From positions 30,753,238-30,817,237 of the forward strand of contig NC_069135.1 of assembly GCF_026914265.1 (NCBI RefSeq): a DNA stretch of 64,000 bases. The letters are read 5' to 3'. The DNA comes from Mya arenaria. Its lineage: Eukaryota > Mollusca > Bivalvia > Myida > Myidae. A model generated the notes under the pieces. That model was given only the letters and a program-made list of their open reading frames with translations. It was not told the DNA's origin and ran no database searches. Positions within the stretch are counted from its first letter, which is position 1. Every line of letters starts with the position of its first letter. This document shows, in pieces, positions 35,080 to 47,589 of this stretch. The translations under genes were made by a program, and so were the position numbers.

Positions 35080-36623
35080 ATGAAATGTAGAAATGTAATA
35101 CCCGGAATTTAATTTAAAACCACATATACATCCGATCGTTTATATCATGTTTATAAGTGTAATGAATATTAAGTTGATATCCAGTAAAAAGTACAACACA
35201 ATCACTATATATTTAACTGAATTTGCTTTCTTTTAAATCGTCGTTTTTCATATCCGGTAAGATAACGTCATAATCGAGTAGATGTTCATATCGTAATTTT
35301 CTGTTTAGAGACATTAGGTACGAAATCAGGACGAGATACAAAGCTTTCCTCTTCAGAATTTGATGGAAAATATACTACTTTATTCAAATAAATTTTCATC
35401 ATAAATACAGGCAATGTTTTGCCCGGTCGAGCTGCTAGTCGAGCAGCAGGTCAAAGTACGGGAAAAAGCAGGCATTTTCAATCCCGTCGAGGCCAGCAGA
35501 CAGGATCGCGGAGAACATTAAACGGCCGCCACTCATCAATCCGCTGTGCGATCGAAAATAAGCATGAACTTGTGGTTTTAGCCGACTGCGTATGTTTGAC
35601 AAAAAATGTTTTAGTTATAAAACATGTTTTATATTTTATATACATGCGTATAATGCCACATTTTTTTATTGAAAGCACTAATGTATCATTGGACAAATGT
35701 AAGATTAAACCTTTGAAACAAACTGTCAGAGATTCAAGTTTTTATTGCAAACACCAATGAGAGAAATGGTTGGCGTCGAAGTATGTACGTTTTAACAATA
35801 GTTTTTATTGCTCATTAAGGTATCATTTTTAGGTCTCAAGTTGTTTTGTTCAAAAGTGACAACATTCAGGTTTGACAATACCACTAGTATATTTGGTGAA
35901 TGTTAAAGTTTAGAGCTTTCATAGAAGATTCCTGTTGTTTATCCATTAGCAAAACGTTACCTTAAATGCGAATAAAAAGTATATTATGCAATAGTGATGT
36001 TATCTCAGCATGCTATGATTAATATGCAAATATGCTAAAGACATTTAAAAAGGACTATATTGATGGTGTATTTTGCAACGGTTACATTAACGGTCAGACT
36101 TCTGTTACTCAGTGGTCATAATCGCATTTAAATAAATAGCACAACTCTATTAATCTTAAAGCTAGATGTGATTTGTGCAACTTTTATAAACATCATCGTT
36201 TGGCTTCATTGAGTTAAGTACGCCGACTTGCTCTACACCGCATGTTTTAAAATATTACAAGCAATTTCAAGGTATCAATATGAAATTTCTCACATAAGAA
36301 GAACATATTACGGCGATTTTGTGATAAGTATAAATACAATTTTACCTATGTTTTATTCTTGATTTACAGTGACTACGTATTTCTGTTATGGCCTTCGTAT
36401 ATAAAGCAGTTGTAAACCAAATCGATGAAATAAATGTTTTGAATATACATATCAGACGTACCAAAGACGAAATCTATTATCACTTCAAAACGCAAATATT
36501 ATATGATTCGCGTCTAAACTGACTCTTTATACGTCTTATAAATGCAGGAAGATTATTTGATTCGTTTAAAGTGATAAAGAGTCGCTATATTGTGAGTATA
36601 CAGATACATAAATGAAATTGTGT
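35080..36623. repeat. P module, copy 3, inverted
   Basis: The whole 1.5-kb segment is the reverse complement of 9992-11470. It begins with the equivalent of that copy's distal end (AATACCCGGAATTTAATTTAAAACCAC) and ends with AGAGTCGCTATATTGTGAGTATACAGATA, the reverse of the blocks next to 10000-10030. The proximal 34911-35047 block is not inverted. No gene is called. Confidence 0.85.
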
Positions 36624-36949
36624 ATTTTATGACGACTCTGGACAGATCCTTTATACACAAAATCCCCTTTTTAAACCGTCCGTCTTAGCATTTTATTGTT
36701 ATTTCACAGCACCAAAAGTAAATACCGTTTGTTTACATTTCTTGCAGATACTTAAATAGATTACCTTATTGTATGGTCTTTCAAATTATGGACCCGGTAG
36801 ATACAATATTTATAATAAAACCTATTTTTTAAAACATTGTTCCAAACTTTCGAGTTGCATTTTCGAGCACATATCACTCAATAAGTGTCAGAAATATCAA
36901 GACAAAGGTACAAAAAATGCTTATAGTTCTTTCTGCTTAACAACAATTG

Positions 36950-39110
36950 GACATACAGTAGTATTTTCAACATAGTATACAACTAGCTTTATGGTTTAAA
37001 GCATGCCGTTGAGTGCTCCTTATCCACAATTTACTTCTTATACAAGGCTTACCAAGAAACAAAATATATATGGATCCTAAATAGGGGATATTATGATAGG
37101 AAGCTTTTCTGGTGACCTGTTTCACGTCGAGTTCGTTGCGCCGAACGAAACGTGATGCAGGTCACCAGAAAAGCGTTTTATGGTAATATTCCATTTATTA
37201 TATACCTCCTTATTTAATTATTCCTTTTTATGTTTCGGTTTCAATTTGATTTTAAATTGACCGCCATCTGTCAAATGTCAAAATATGGAATGACTTGCAC
37301 GTATGAATGTGTTACGTACTTTTGTGTATTAAAGTCAAGGGAGGCTACTACAGCGAGACGTAGTCAAAAGTTACAGAATTCACCTTTTTGAGCAAAATAA
37401 GAAGAAAAATATTTTATATCTTAGCAAAATTAACAAATTGCTGATACTAAAACCAATTTTAAACGTTTCAGCACAAAAAAACAACCAAAAAAAGGCACTT
37501 CTTTTACTAGTATACACTTTACTAGTAATAGTCATTACCTGTAGACGTAACGCAGCCATTTTAGATATTTTTATGTTTTATGTATTTTATATAAAAGTGA
37601 ACAGGTTTTACCGTTTTTTTCTCACGCTAATTTTAGCAACACGAAAGTAGTTCCGAGACTTCACACGGTACTCACATGATACGGAATCAAAAAACGACAG
37701 TATGGTGATACGGATTTTTCAATATGGCGTGCTTTATTTTCACTGTTGCATATGGAAAAGGAAATTGATATAGGCATAAAATAAGTTACAATATTACTCT
37801 ACTATATGAATTTCACCGAGTGAGCACCCAAACTTATATTGAACGAGTGGCATAGCAACGATTGAAGATAAAAATGATGTTCAGGAGATGACATATATCT
37901 CTCGCTCTATATATGAAATGATATGTATATATATTATATAAAAAGTGCGCCAAATTGAATGCGAAAGGTACGTCATTTCAGGAATGACGTCATTGAAAAT
38001 GCATAACAGCCTTTTCCACGCTGGCGTTCGATTTTAAGACAGTGAAATATATCAATTTGATCAACAGTGAAATATCAAATTTAGTTTCATCGATAATCCC
38101 TAACACCACTGGAAAACATATGAAGATGTTTTTGATGCATGCATTGTCCGACTATGTTGTGCTCTAGTAATGTGTGTGTTCCCTCTGGACACAATCCTAT
38201 TGCTTATTTTCTTTAAAGCACGATCACTGTTACCGTGAATCTCGGCTCCAAGAATGCAATCTGAGACACCTGAGATGCCCCTGTATATTTAAGAGTACAT
38301 CGAGAATGTAAATCAAAACAAAAACAGTACCACCAGCAGTTAATTTCTTCCTGCATTTGTTATTCTTATTGTTCTTGTTACAAGCTATTAGATAAACATG
38401 AACATACAAGAACCATATATTTGTTTTTCGTTTACTTCTGTATTCTATAGTCTTCGTTCAAATATGAATCAGGCTATTGAGTTTCCAGATCCAATATATT
38501 TCATTGTTCCATTTAGGATGCATTCATTTAATCCCACATTAGGTATGGCTTCAATATAATGATAATGCAAACAAATATGACACGGGAAACGATCAGAAGT
38601 TTGTGCACGTGATTTGGCGATGGCAACAGAAAATACGAAGACAATGCACATACGACAGTTTCGAGAGAGGCAGAGGCATGTTCACCGATACTGGCTATAT
38701 AAAAACATGACGATGACAAAATAACGCACAAATTTATAGATTCAGTATCATTTTAAGCACGGACTTTACATAAAAGCTTTACAAAGAAAGAGGGAAATAG
38801 ACATAAATGGCACGCCTAAGGAATTTTAATCAAACTCAATATTTAATTCATAGTTCATAAAATGGTTACATTAACAAACTTAAGTTAACTGGGCATTTTG
38901 TTCACAAAGTACACGCGCATACAAAACTGTTAGAAAAATAAGTATGTGTACAGTATAAACAGCTTCTGGACAATGATACACATGGCGTCTTCATGTACAT
39001 AGGTGGTTATTTTGACTGTGTGTCATGTATTGCGCGTATGACACATTTTAAAAACAAATCCATAAGTAATCGGTTTAAAGTGACAATCTTATTAAATCAA
39101 TACATACACA
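36950..39110. repeat. Q module, copy 2
   Basis: Parallel to 19190-20760 with the same block order (see that entry), plus ~0.7 kb of unrelated sequence between 37050 and 37780 that includes a hairpin. No gene recognised. The minus-strand segment 38560-38730 is the counterpart of 20090-20230. Confidence 0.75.
37088..37190. mobile_element. Hairpin-forming short element
   Basis: GCTTTTCTGGTGACCTG and CAGGTCACCAGAAAAGC are perfect inverted repeats. The arms extend inward (TTTCACGT/ACGTGATG-like, AGTTCG/CGAAC) and outward with mismatches (ATATTATGATA / TACCATAATAT-like). It has no counterpart in the Q copy at 19.3 kb and so looks like an insertion. Confidence 0.6.
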
Positions 39111-39508
39111 TGTATAACAAACATACATTTTGACTGATAAACCTTAAACTACTTACTAAATAATGCATTTATGGAAAATACCAACAATGATAACAAGATT
39201 GTAACAGTGAATTTAATAGCAGAAAGCGCAAAAATATTAAATGATTTGTGAATGTTAAATGATTAAATGTGATCAATATAGTTCATAAGGTAGAAAAAGT
39301 GTGTTTTATTCTCATTTCTGTCAAATTAAACTGATTAATAAGTACATTTTTCACAACCAATCAAAGATATAATACTTTTTTACACAACTGTCCAACTGTT
39401 CAGCAATTAAGCACACTTTTTAAATCATTACAAGTTACAATCACAAAAATTCTAATGTTTATAGGAGGTTGCTTTTTATTATCGAGAATTGATCGTGTTT
39501 GTACTTCA

Positions 39509-41545
39509 TTACGTCACCTTTATTACAACAACATTGTTATTGTCATGTTGTCCTGCAAGTAGACTGGAAGCACGGTGTTAGAGACATAAGAGCAGACAAA
39601 CACGTGACCAAGAGGTGACACGTGTACTGCGCGTGGACCTATTATATCGGGATCGGCGAAAGTTGCTAGTTTAGTTCCTGCACTATTAAGAGTAATAAGC
39701 TGACTTGTTCCATAATTTGCAATGTAGAGTTTACTGCCACCAAATGCTTACATCGCATTTTTAGACTGTGTAAGTACCCGTCAAGTTCTCAAATAACTTC
39801 CTTCCATCATTGACGCCAATGCCGTAAGAGTTTAGCACAGTATCAGATGAGATGAACAGGCGACCAGAATGGTGAGATAAATCTCTTACTGCATGTTAGC
39901 GTCCTTGTCTCTTGAAGTTTTGAATTACTCACGTAGAAGAAGCAAACTTCATGCCTGTTCTCATCATTATAGTTGACAGCAACCGCAAGTTCATTTTTCG
40001 TGATATGGCACAGATCTTGTGGACACCTGGGAACGTTGCACTTATTGACTGCCTGACGGGTTTGATTAAGCTTAACACAATTATGTGCGTCAGCGAGAAC
40101 GAGCTCTCCGCTTGGTAGTTCACATATTCCCTTATGCTACACTTCTATTTCTCGCCACTAAGCGATATATTGAGTTGTTTGATGCTTACGGCCGTGAAAA
40201 CATGGGGCGTGCTAGTGACCTCCCCAAATTATTGTAACGAAGCACATAAACCAATAAGGTCGTTTAACGCTGAGCTGGTTGTTTCTAAGAGAAATGATTT
40301 TGTTTCATTAATCATTTTCTGACACCTTGAGTTTCCTACGAAAGCCAACGACTCGTTTGTCTTACCCTTCGCTTGGATGCTATCAACTATCGATTTCAAA
40401 TCTTTGCTCATGCGTTCAGACTACTTAACTTCTGTCTCTATTACATCCTCAAGCAAAGCTACCATTGAGTCCAGCTCATTTATTGTGTTTCGCTCCAATT
40501 GATCAAGGACTTCATCGATTTTCTTTCGCAAAGCTTTAATCTCTTGCACGAGACTCTTTTATTGATTGTTGCTTTCTCTTGGATGAATCCTGCAGTTTCC
40601 TGATATGAGATTGGATGTTGCCGACTTGTTGAGGAAGCTGTTTGAGTTCTGGTTTGTCAAAAATACCTCTGGCTATGTCTGGTATATGTTGTATCACCGA
40701 ACTGTGCCTGAAAAACCCATACCATCAATGTAACGATTAACACTTCAAAATAAGTATAATGATTTCACTAAGCCACTTAATATACTATTTTGAATAAATA
40801 TCATCACAATTTATTTTCACATGTTTGGTATTGTCATTCCTGTTTTGGATAATGTGCGAACGAGTTAAAAATAAGGCAATTACGTAAAAACATAATTATA
40901 TTGACTCATTTTTCTTATGTTCGTAGTATTTTCAATTCAAGTCAAAGTTTTTGTAAACAATTTTATTTTTAAGAGGAAACAATTTGAAATGATGCGTTAA
41001 CATAGAATAAAATTGTTTATATACAACTCTTAATCAAAACTGTATATTTTAAGCACGTGATTTGCTGTTTGTTCTCAAATAATGTTTAGGTTGTGTGTTA
41101 ATGTTTATAATTTAAGTTAAGCAATCTCTTAAAACTATTCCCCTATGCAAAGTAGAGCTATACCAGTGATGATTTTCCCAAATAAACATATAAACACTCA
41201 TTACTACCTGTGATCAACAGAGACGCATACGTGACAACATAGCTGGTCATGATCCTTACAAAACATCTTCAAAGCCTCTCTTGGATGCCGCTCGCATCTC
41301 TCCAGATCGTCAACGATTGTATGTGGCAACGGCGTCCATTTCCCCACGTCCTTCCGACCTAGCACTGAGTGCCGCTTAAACAGACCGTCATGTTTTGGCT
41401 CGCACCGAGAGCAGTAGTACTTCGAGCATTCCACACAAAAGGACTGAGCTTCGGAGTTAAGTCCGTCTTCTTCGCACGGAGAACATGTGAAGTCGTGAAT
41501 TAAATCCGATGAATTTTGAAGTGATGAATCGAATTTAGAGGCCAT
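39509..41545 (-). pseudogene. B-box/propeller gene, subfamily B, intact B-box exon with broken exon 2
   Basis: Exon 1 41545-41208 (338 nt; MASKFDSSLQNSSDLIHDF; CSPC, CVEC, CSRC, CERHP, CCHVC, VDH) is intact with donor CAG/GTAGTA. A ~500-nt intron ends at TTTTTCAG/GCACAG (40708). Exon 2 (40707-39509) starts HSSVIQHIPDIARGIFDKPE and keeps coiled-coil and propeller landmarks (SGELVLADAHNC, VPRCPQDLCHI), but several indels change frame (among them near 40550, 40270, 40130, 39890, 39745 and 39570) and one stop lies near 40424. A B-box-only product from exon 1 is conceivable; the full-length protein is not. Confidence 0.85.
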
Positions 41546-43916
41546 ATTTCTTTAAATATATCAACGAGGCTACCAATTTAAACTCTCAATTGTCTTTACA
41601 ATTTAACTGAAGAAAGAAATTATCGAATCGGTTCATTTGCTTTCAAATAACAAACGAAATTGATACCCGGGATTATATTCAATAATGTCACAGTTTAACG
41701 ATTATATTCGTTTAGGTAGGTTCTTGTACCGCTGGCCGTTCCAATGCCGTGGCCGTAACATGTAGGTATATATTTATATTTAAATGCATGTGTGGTATAA
41801 CTGTGTAGATGTGTGCGTTGAATGTCTTTCGTTTGAATTTAAGCAGGGTGTTTTAGTTACTTTGTTTGTCCCTGTACACTCGCAATACATTGAACCGGAA
41901 CAAACGCATAAAAGGCACTTAGCGTATTAAGTTTTCAAATGCTTTCACTCATCCAAAAAGGAATTCTACCATACGACCACAGGTAAGGAGCGTTGTAATA
42001 TTTCCCCTAAATCTTGTTTAAAGGGAAATTACACCAATTCGGAAGTGACCACTCAGTGCTTGTCTTTTTATTCACATATGGAATCAAAACACGGTTATAC
42101 CATCAGACCATTGGCTATTTTCTATCTTTGTAGGTTTTGAAGACGTACGTGTTTTGCTTGTTTACATTTTCACCGCATTGTTTGTATCCCAGGTTATCCA
42201 AGGGTGGCATTGTGTCACTTTATCGAATACATACTGGTTTCTGTCATCCAATTTATTTTGCTTATGGAAAACGGTTGTTTTTGTTGTTTAGAAGACAAGT
42301 GTATCTTTATATATGGTGTCGGGAAACACTAAACATCAGTTTTTATTTCGCTTGCAAATTACTGTTTACCATAGTGAAAATCAATGTAATGGTCTATTAC
42401 CTAATGGCTTGAGGGCCAAACAAATTTGAGACGTAGTTAATGACGAAAATTATCGTACTAAAATATTGATGCTGATTATTACCACTTATTTTACTGATTT
42501 GTGTGTGTGTTTCGTATTCAAGAGTTAAGAATATAATTAATTTAGATTGTTTACCAGGTATGCAACCACTTAGATCATTGTTCCTACTGGCATGTTTCGC
42601 CTTAACAGTTAATGCACTTACTGTTGCATCGGAGAATGTTTGACCATCGGGAATTCTAAATAGATGAAAAAGACAATACTCATTAACCAGTTCAATTTAT
42701 TTTTAAAAGTAGCATGAACGGATACAAAATAATAATCAATTACGATCGGATTTTCCCTAGCAGAAGGACCAAACGAAAATAATGCTTAAACTATTTATGC
42801 AGAGCTTCAGTTGGATTATGATAAAAACAGCGTGTTGCAACAGAATACTTAGTCTACTATCTATGCCGTACCTTGTGGGTCATTAGTCTGCCTCTACTAT
42901 ATAAATTCAGAGGCAATCCCTCTATCTAATTTAAAGGAGGCACAAGGTTAAATTTAGAGGTACCCTCAATCTAATTTGGAAGAGGTGCCGGTCTGAAATT
43001 AAAAGTACCCCTCAATTGATTGTAGAGGAGGTGCAGGTCTAAATTTAGATGTGTACTGCTGTCTGATTGAGAGGAGTCGCATGACTAAGTAAAGTGATTA
43101 ACCTTAATTTTATGATCATAGATAGCAATAGATATAGAGGTGCACCTTCATTCCATAAATAAAGGTGTACTTCTGTATTTGGAGGTGTATCTGTTTATTA
43201 TAAATACAATGATAAAACTTCAACCTATTCATGTAAGATAGATCTATACCTTCTCATATTTCGGTTTTACTGTAAGCGACTTTGACGAAAATGGTACTTC
43301 ATTATAATCGCCTTTTAAAGCGGATGTTCAGCTGTACGTCAAATGTTTATGAATAAACTTCTCTTAATTTCATGATAGTGAACGTTAACCAAAGTTCAAA
43401 TATATGTGTTTTGATAACAGACCGTTATCACTGACAGTTTAAGATACCCTATGTACAATCATGTGCATTAAGATACTTGGTGATCCGATATTATTTTGGC
43501 CTTATCGCAGTGTCAGATGTGTAGAAAACGAATATGTCAAACAAATATCGAATAAAAATAAAAATGTGCATTTGGGGCTTCGTAATATAACAAAATAGAT
43601 AGTTTTAATGTCCGAATTCAGTTGAAATAAAGAACAAAGTTACTAACTGTTTTATTCTTATATGTAATGTAGGTTCGATAATTCATTTTTTTATCAATAA
43701 ATGTGGTTGTAAGTAAGCAATACCCGTTCAAATGATACTAGCATTATATGGGGCTGCGAGCATCGCAAATGCCTCAATACATTGGCAATCCTCTTTGATA
43801 CAACGAATACCCTAAGGCCAATACTTGATACACGAGATCTTCGTGAAACAGTTCGATCATCTTCATTAAACATTATTCAAGAGTATCAGGAAATTAATGT
43901 AATTATCTCTTCCTCC
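41546..43916. other. Intergenic stretch with one short tandem repeat
   Basis: No gene recognised. A 91-codon frame at 42137-42412 lacks similarity and splice context. The only structure I see is the ~46-bp tandem repeat at 42926-43090. Confidence 0.4.
42926..43090. repeat. ~46-bp tandem repeat, 3.5 units
   Basis: Units start near 42926, 42971, 43017 and 43063 with CTAATTTGGAAGAGGTGC / TTGATTGTAGAGGAGGTGC patterns and share GGTCTGAAATTAAAAGTACC-like middles. Related fragments trail to ~43190 (GGAGGTGTA). Confidence 0.7.
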
Positions 43917-45910
43917 TCATGTTATCGGATTTAATTTATGACCTCAGAAGTTCTCCTTGCGAAAAAAACGGTTGAACTCTGACGCTAAATACGTTCGTCG
44001 GAGCAGTTTAACGTTCCACTGCTCTCAGTGCGAGCCGTTCGTCGGTGTTGTTTTATGTACCACGTTTCTCAGTGCGAGCCCAAACATGTTGGCCTGTTTA
44101 AGTGGTACACAGTGCACGTACAACGTACAAGGAAAATGGACGACTATACCAGGGACGGTCAGGGACGGCCATTGACGATATTGAAAGACGTGAGCGGCAT
44201 CCTTGAGGGGCACTGAATATTGTCTATAAGTATCATCTTAACAACTGTTGTAACTTCTGTGTCTCCGTTGACCACGTGTTAACTCAGATATTGAAATGTT
44301 TTCAACAGTGTTCACACTAAAGAACGTAAAGCATTTAATATTACATATTATTGTGCCTTCATATATTATTCATATTTTATTGACAGTATAGATCCCTTGT
44401 TCATGGGGCAAGCCCAAAGTACACAAATCCCTAAAACGCATTCGATTATCGTGATCGACATTCCGATGATCTAGATCAATAAAGTCGCTTTTCATTAGCA
44501 ACGCTTGTGAAGTAACGACTTGTTTCGATAAGTGTTTTCCTAAAATTCCCATTCATTGTTTTAACGAGATAACTGAAAATATGAAGAATTTATAAATTTT
44601 TATATCGGCATAACTAGCAGTTTGTTGATAGCAGAAAGGAATAATAATAAACATACATGTACGTACAATCAAACCGCAGCGAAAGTTGTCAACAATTAAC
44701 TGGCCAGAGCTGTTTATTTATACAATGTTCTATGATAAAACATATCGTAGCAAGAGATATTTGTAACAAACCAGAATACAAACAGCAACCTTAACAAACA
44801 AGTCGCCAAAATCCAGTAACAACTTTAGAGGCTGCAGTATTTATGCAAGGGAAATCAACAATCGATCCGAGGGACTCGTGTTAGAGCGCTTCAAGAGATT
44901 CAAGTGTTTGGAAAGACAATTGATGAAGTCCTTGACAAATTGGAGCAAGACACAATTAAATACCTAGACTCAACGGAAACATCATTTAAGGAGCAAGTAG
45001 AGAAATGTGCAGATCGCCTGAGCAAAATATGAAATCACATGTCATCTGTATGGAAGCAAAGGCTAAAACCAGCAACTCGCTGACTTACGTAGGGTATTAA
45101 AAGTGCAAGAATAGAGAAAGATTACTTGAATGCTCGATACAAACAAACACGTCGGCGTCGAATTATCATTTGTACCAAAAACAGCCCTGAACGACCATAT
45201 TGATTTTTAAAAAAGGTTTGGCGGTGTCACTGATACGTGCTACGATGATAAAAAGTTAAGTGAATTTCATCTATAATTTAATGGTGATAAAGAGAAGAGA
45301 AGTGAAGCACAACGGAAAGATGTGAATTACCAACCGCAGAACTTTATCTCACTGAAAGTCGTAACAATCGTAACAATCTACTGAACTGGATCACCAGATC
45401 GTCGATAACTGCAAGGTTTCACAGTGCCAATATTCGGCAAAATGTACTATTATTAGCTGTAATAATGAGAACAAACATTATAGTTTCTAAAGATTCAGAA
45501 ATTCAAATCAACAACACAGTCATAAGAACGTTTACGTTTACCCATATTATAAAATATACAGATAACCATTGATGTCGCCTGTTTGGTACAAAGAAACCTG
45601 TGATTTAGTCTTACGATAAGGCAAGTCATGTTGCTATAATTTTGTTAAAGAAATTGTCGAGTTGGCTGTTCTGTAAGGTATGATTGCGGGAATATATACA
45701 TTACAAATTATCAACATAATCAGCTACTTACATTTGACTTTGCTGTTAATAAACTATAATTGCTTATTGATCCGAATTCAAAATGTCTGGATGTGTACGT
45801 GGCGCGTGAAGGTCACGTGTGTGTCTGATATACTGTCCAAAACACCATGCTGCCAGTATAAATGGAAGACAGCTCTGGCAACACACATAACTGCGTTGGA
45901 AGGATAAAGA
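43917..45910 (+). pseudogene. Ancient B-box/propeller gene copy on the opposite strand
   Basis: Exon 1 relic 43917-~44278: reading across frames gives SDLIYDL, SSPCEKNG, LNSDAKYV, SQCEPKHVGLFK, TIPGTV and CVSVDHV, the B-box exon of the family, with an internal partial duplication around SQCEP. Exon 2 relic ~44870-45910: IDEVLDKLEQDTIKYLDS, EEQVEKCADRLSKI-like coiled coil, then QIVDNCKVSQC, EGHVCVSD and GKTALATHITALEG-like propeller pieces. Many stops and indels. It differs from both A and B copies and is the only member on the plus strand, so it is the oldest relic here. Confidence 0.7.
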
Positions 45911-47097
45911 TGAACAGAATATGCACAAGCCAGCAAGCAATTGTATATGTCTTCTAGAAGTCTATATATCAGTCTATATCAACCATCTCCAAAAAAAGCA
46001 GAAGGTGTTTCCTTTGGTCGTGTCTTGAACTGGAATGTTCAAATGGTATTGATATTATATAACCAATGTACAGAATCGTATGTCATTTAAAGGACAAACC
46101 CATCATATTGCAGACGCATTAAAATAGCGGTATATAAGTATGGTGTGTTCATTCAATAAGTAAATTTGTAAAATGAATAAATTCAATCTTGATATTCCTT
46201 CATTTATCTTATTGATAAATCTGAGAACTAAATCTCCTTTTCGGCCATTTTACGGTAGTTTCCCGTACCCTTTTTGAACTATAATTATTAAGACATTGTT
46301 CAATTTGCATTAGAGTTGTTTTGCATTAAATACGTGGTAAGGTAAAGATGTTAAGAAAAGTCAAGTGTGTTTAATGGTGTATACACTAATTGTATGAGTG
46401 TTATTGCGGGTATAAAGCATTAACTCGATTACCAAAATCACCTTACACTGCGAATGACAGTAAGAGGTGTCACGGTATTCAAAGCAGGAATCTTTTTAAA
46501 TTCAATTTATATCTTCAATATTTACTGTTTTTTATTGTTTTATTAAGTAGTCGAATCAAAGCTGCGCAGTGTATTTACCACATTGTTTAGCACGTAGTAT
46601 TTACCATGTCCAGTAATCCGCAATGTATTGATCAATAAAATAATAAAAGACCGGTTCTACTATCCTACTTAATCTGACACCTGTTAATTATTTATTTAAG
46701 ACGTAATTAACACTATGTCATTGGGAGAACTGCAAAATCACTAGAGTACTGCTTAAAGAGTACACGTTCTAACATCTAAGGGTTTCTCATGAATTGATCT
46801 TATCAACCATGAAAGAAATCTGTCAGGATTAGAGCTCCCTGATACAGGGTGGATCTATAAAATGTGCGCCCCCTTCAAGATGAAATCGAAACACAGGCTC
46901 TAAGCATTAAAAGTGGAGTGCCTGACCTCTCTCTTTTCCGGTGCATTATTCTGTTATGTAAGCATATGGACAATACTAGGTTAGTGCCGTGGATAGAGGA
47001 AGTGTATCTATTTATCCAGTTACTTTGGAAAAGACTACAACTGTCACAACACTACAATTACAACTTCTTCTATTACTACTATAACAATTATACTACT
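45911..47097. other. Intergenic stretch, nothing firm
   Basis: AT-rich with short frames. The last bases before the gap are an ATTACT/ACT-rich triplet stretch, which may be why the assembly breaks here. Confidence 0.4.
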
Positions 47098-47197
47098 NNN
47101 NNNNNNNNNNNNNNNNNNNNNNNNNNNNNNNNNNNNNNNNNNNNNNNNNNNNNNNNNNNNNNNNNNNNNNNNNNNNNNNNNNNNNNNNNNNNNNNNN
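47098..47197. other. Assembly gap (100 N)
   Basis: Exactly 100 undetermined bases, a conventional placeholder; true size unknown. A 135-codon frame that crosses it is an artefact. Confidence 0.99.
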
Positions 47198-47199
47198 TG

Positions 47200-47365
47200 A
47201 AGTCCTATTTTAAGCATTGCTTTGAACTTTTCACATTGCCTTTAACTTGCATATATATTTTTCCTTTCTGATTAATTTGTACTGTTTAACCATGTTTAAC
47301 CCTGTTAAGCGTTTTTGAGCATTCTTGGAAAGAGCGTTATATAAATGTGGTATATTATTTAAGTT
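47200..47365 (+). repeat. Tail of a dispersed retro-element-like repeat
   Basis: GTTAAGCGTTTTTGAGCATT followed by AAAGAGCGTTATATAAATGT and an AT tail resembles the common bivalve repeat end of the form AAGCGC...AGCGCTATATAAAT. Only this end is present after the gap. Confidence 0.4.
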
Positions 47366-47589
47366 AAAAATATAAAAAAGTATGTGAAGATGGATGGGTA
47401 TATATTTGGGGCATAAGGGACTGGATTTTATCCGATTTACCGATTTAATACAAATGGCTGCTCAAGTCAACGACAACCACTCGTTCATCAAGAGTATCGC
47501 AGTTATCATATCATACGCGAATAAAACGCGAATGTATGACAGCTGAGACACGGCAGGACAAAAGTACGAAGGCAAAGGTGAAAACCGGA

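Noticed and set aside
44370-44552. 60-codon minus-strand frame in the intron of the decayed gene
   Set aside because: No similarity, no splice context, and it lies in a decayed pseudogene intron.
46864-47271. 135-codon frame spanning the N gap
   Set aside because: The middle third is undetermined sequence, and the flanks have no similarity.
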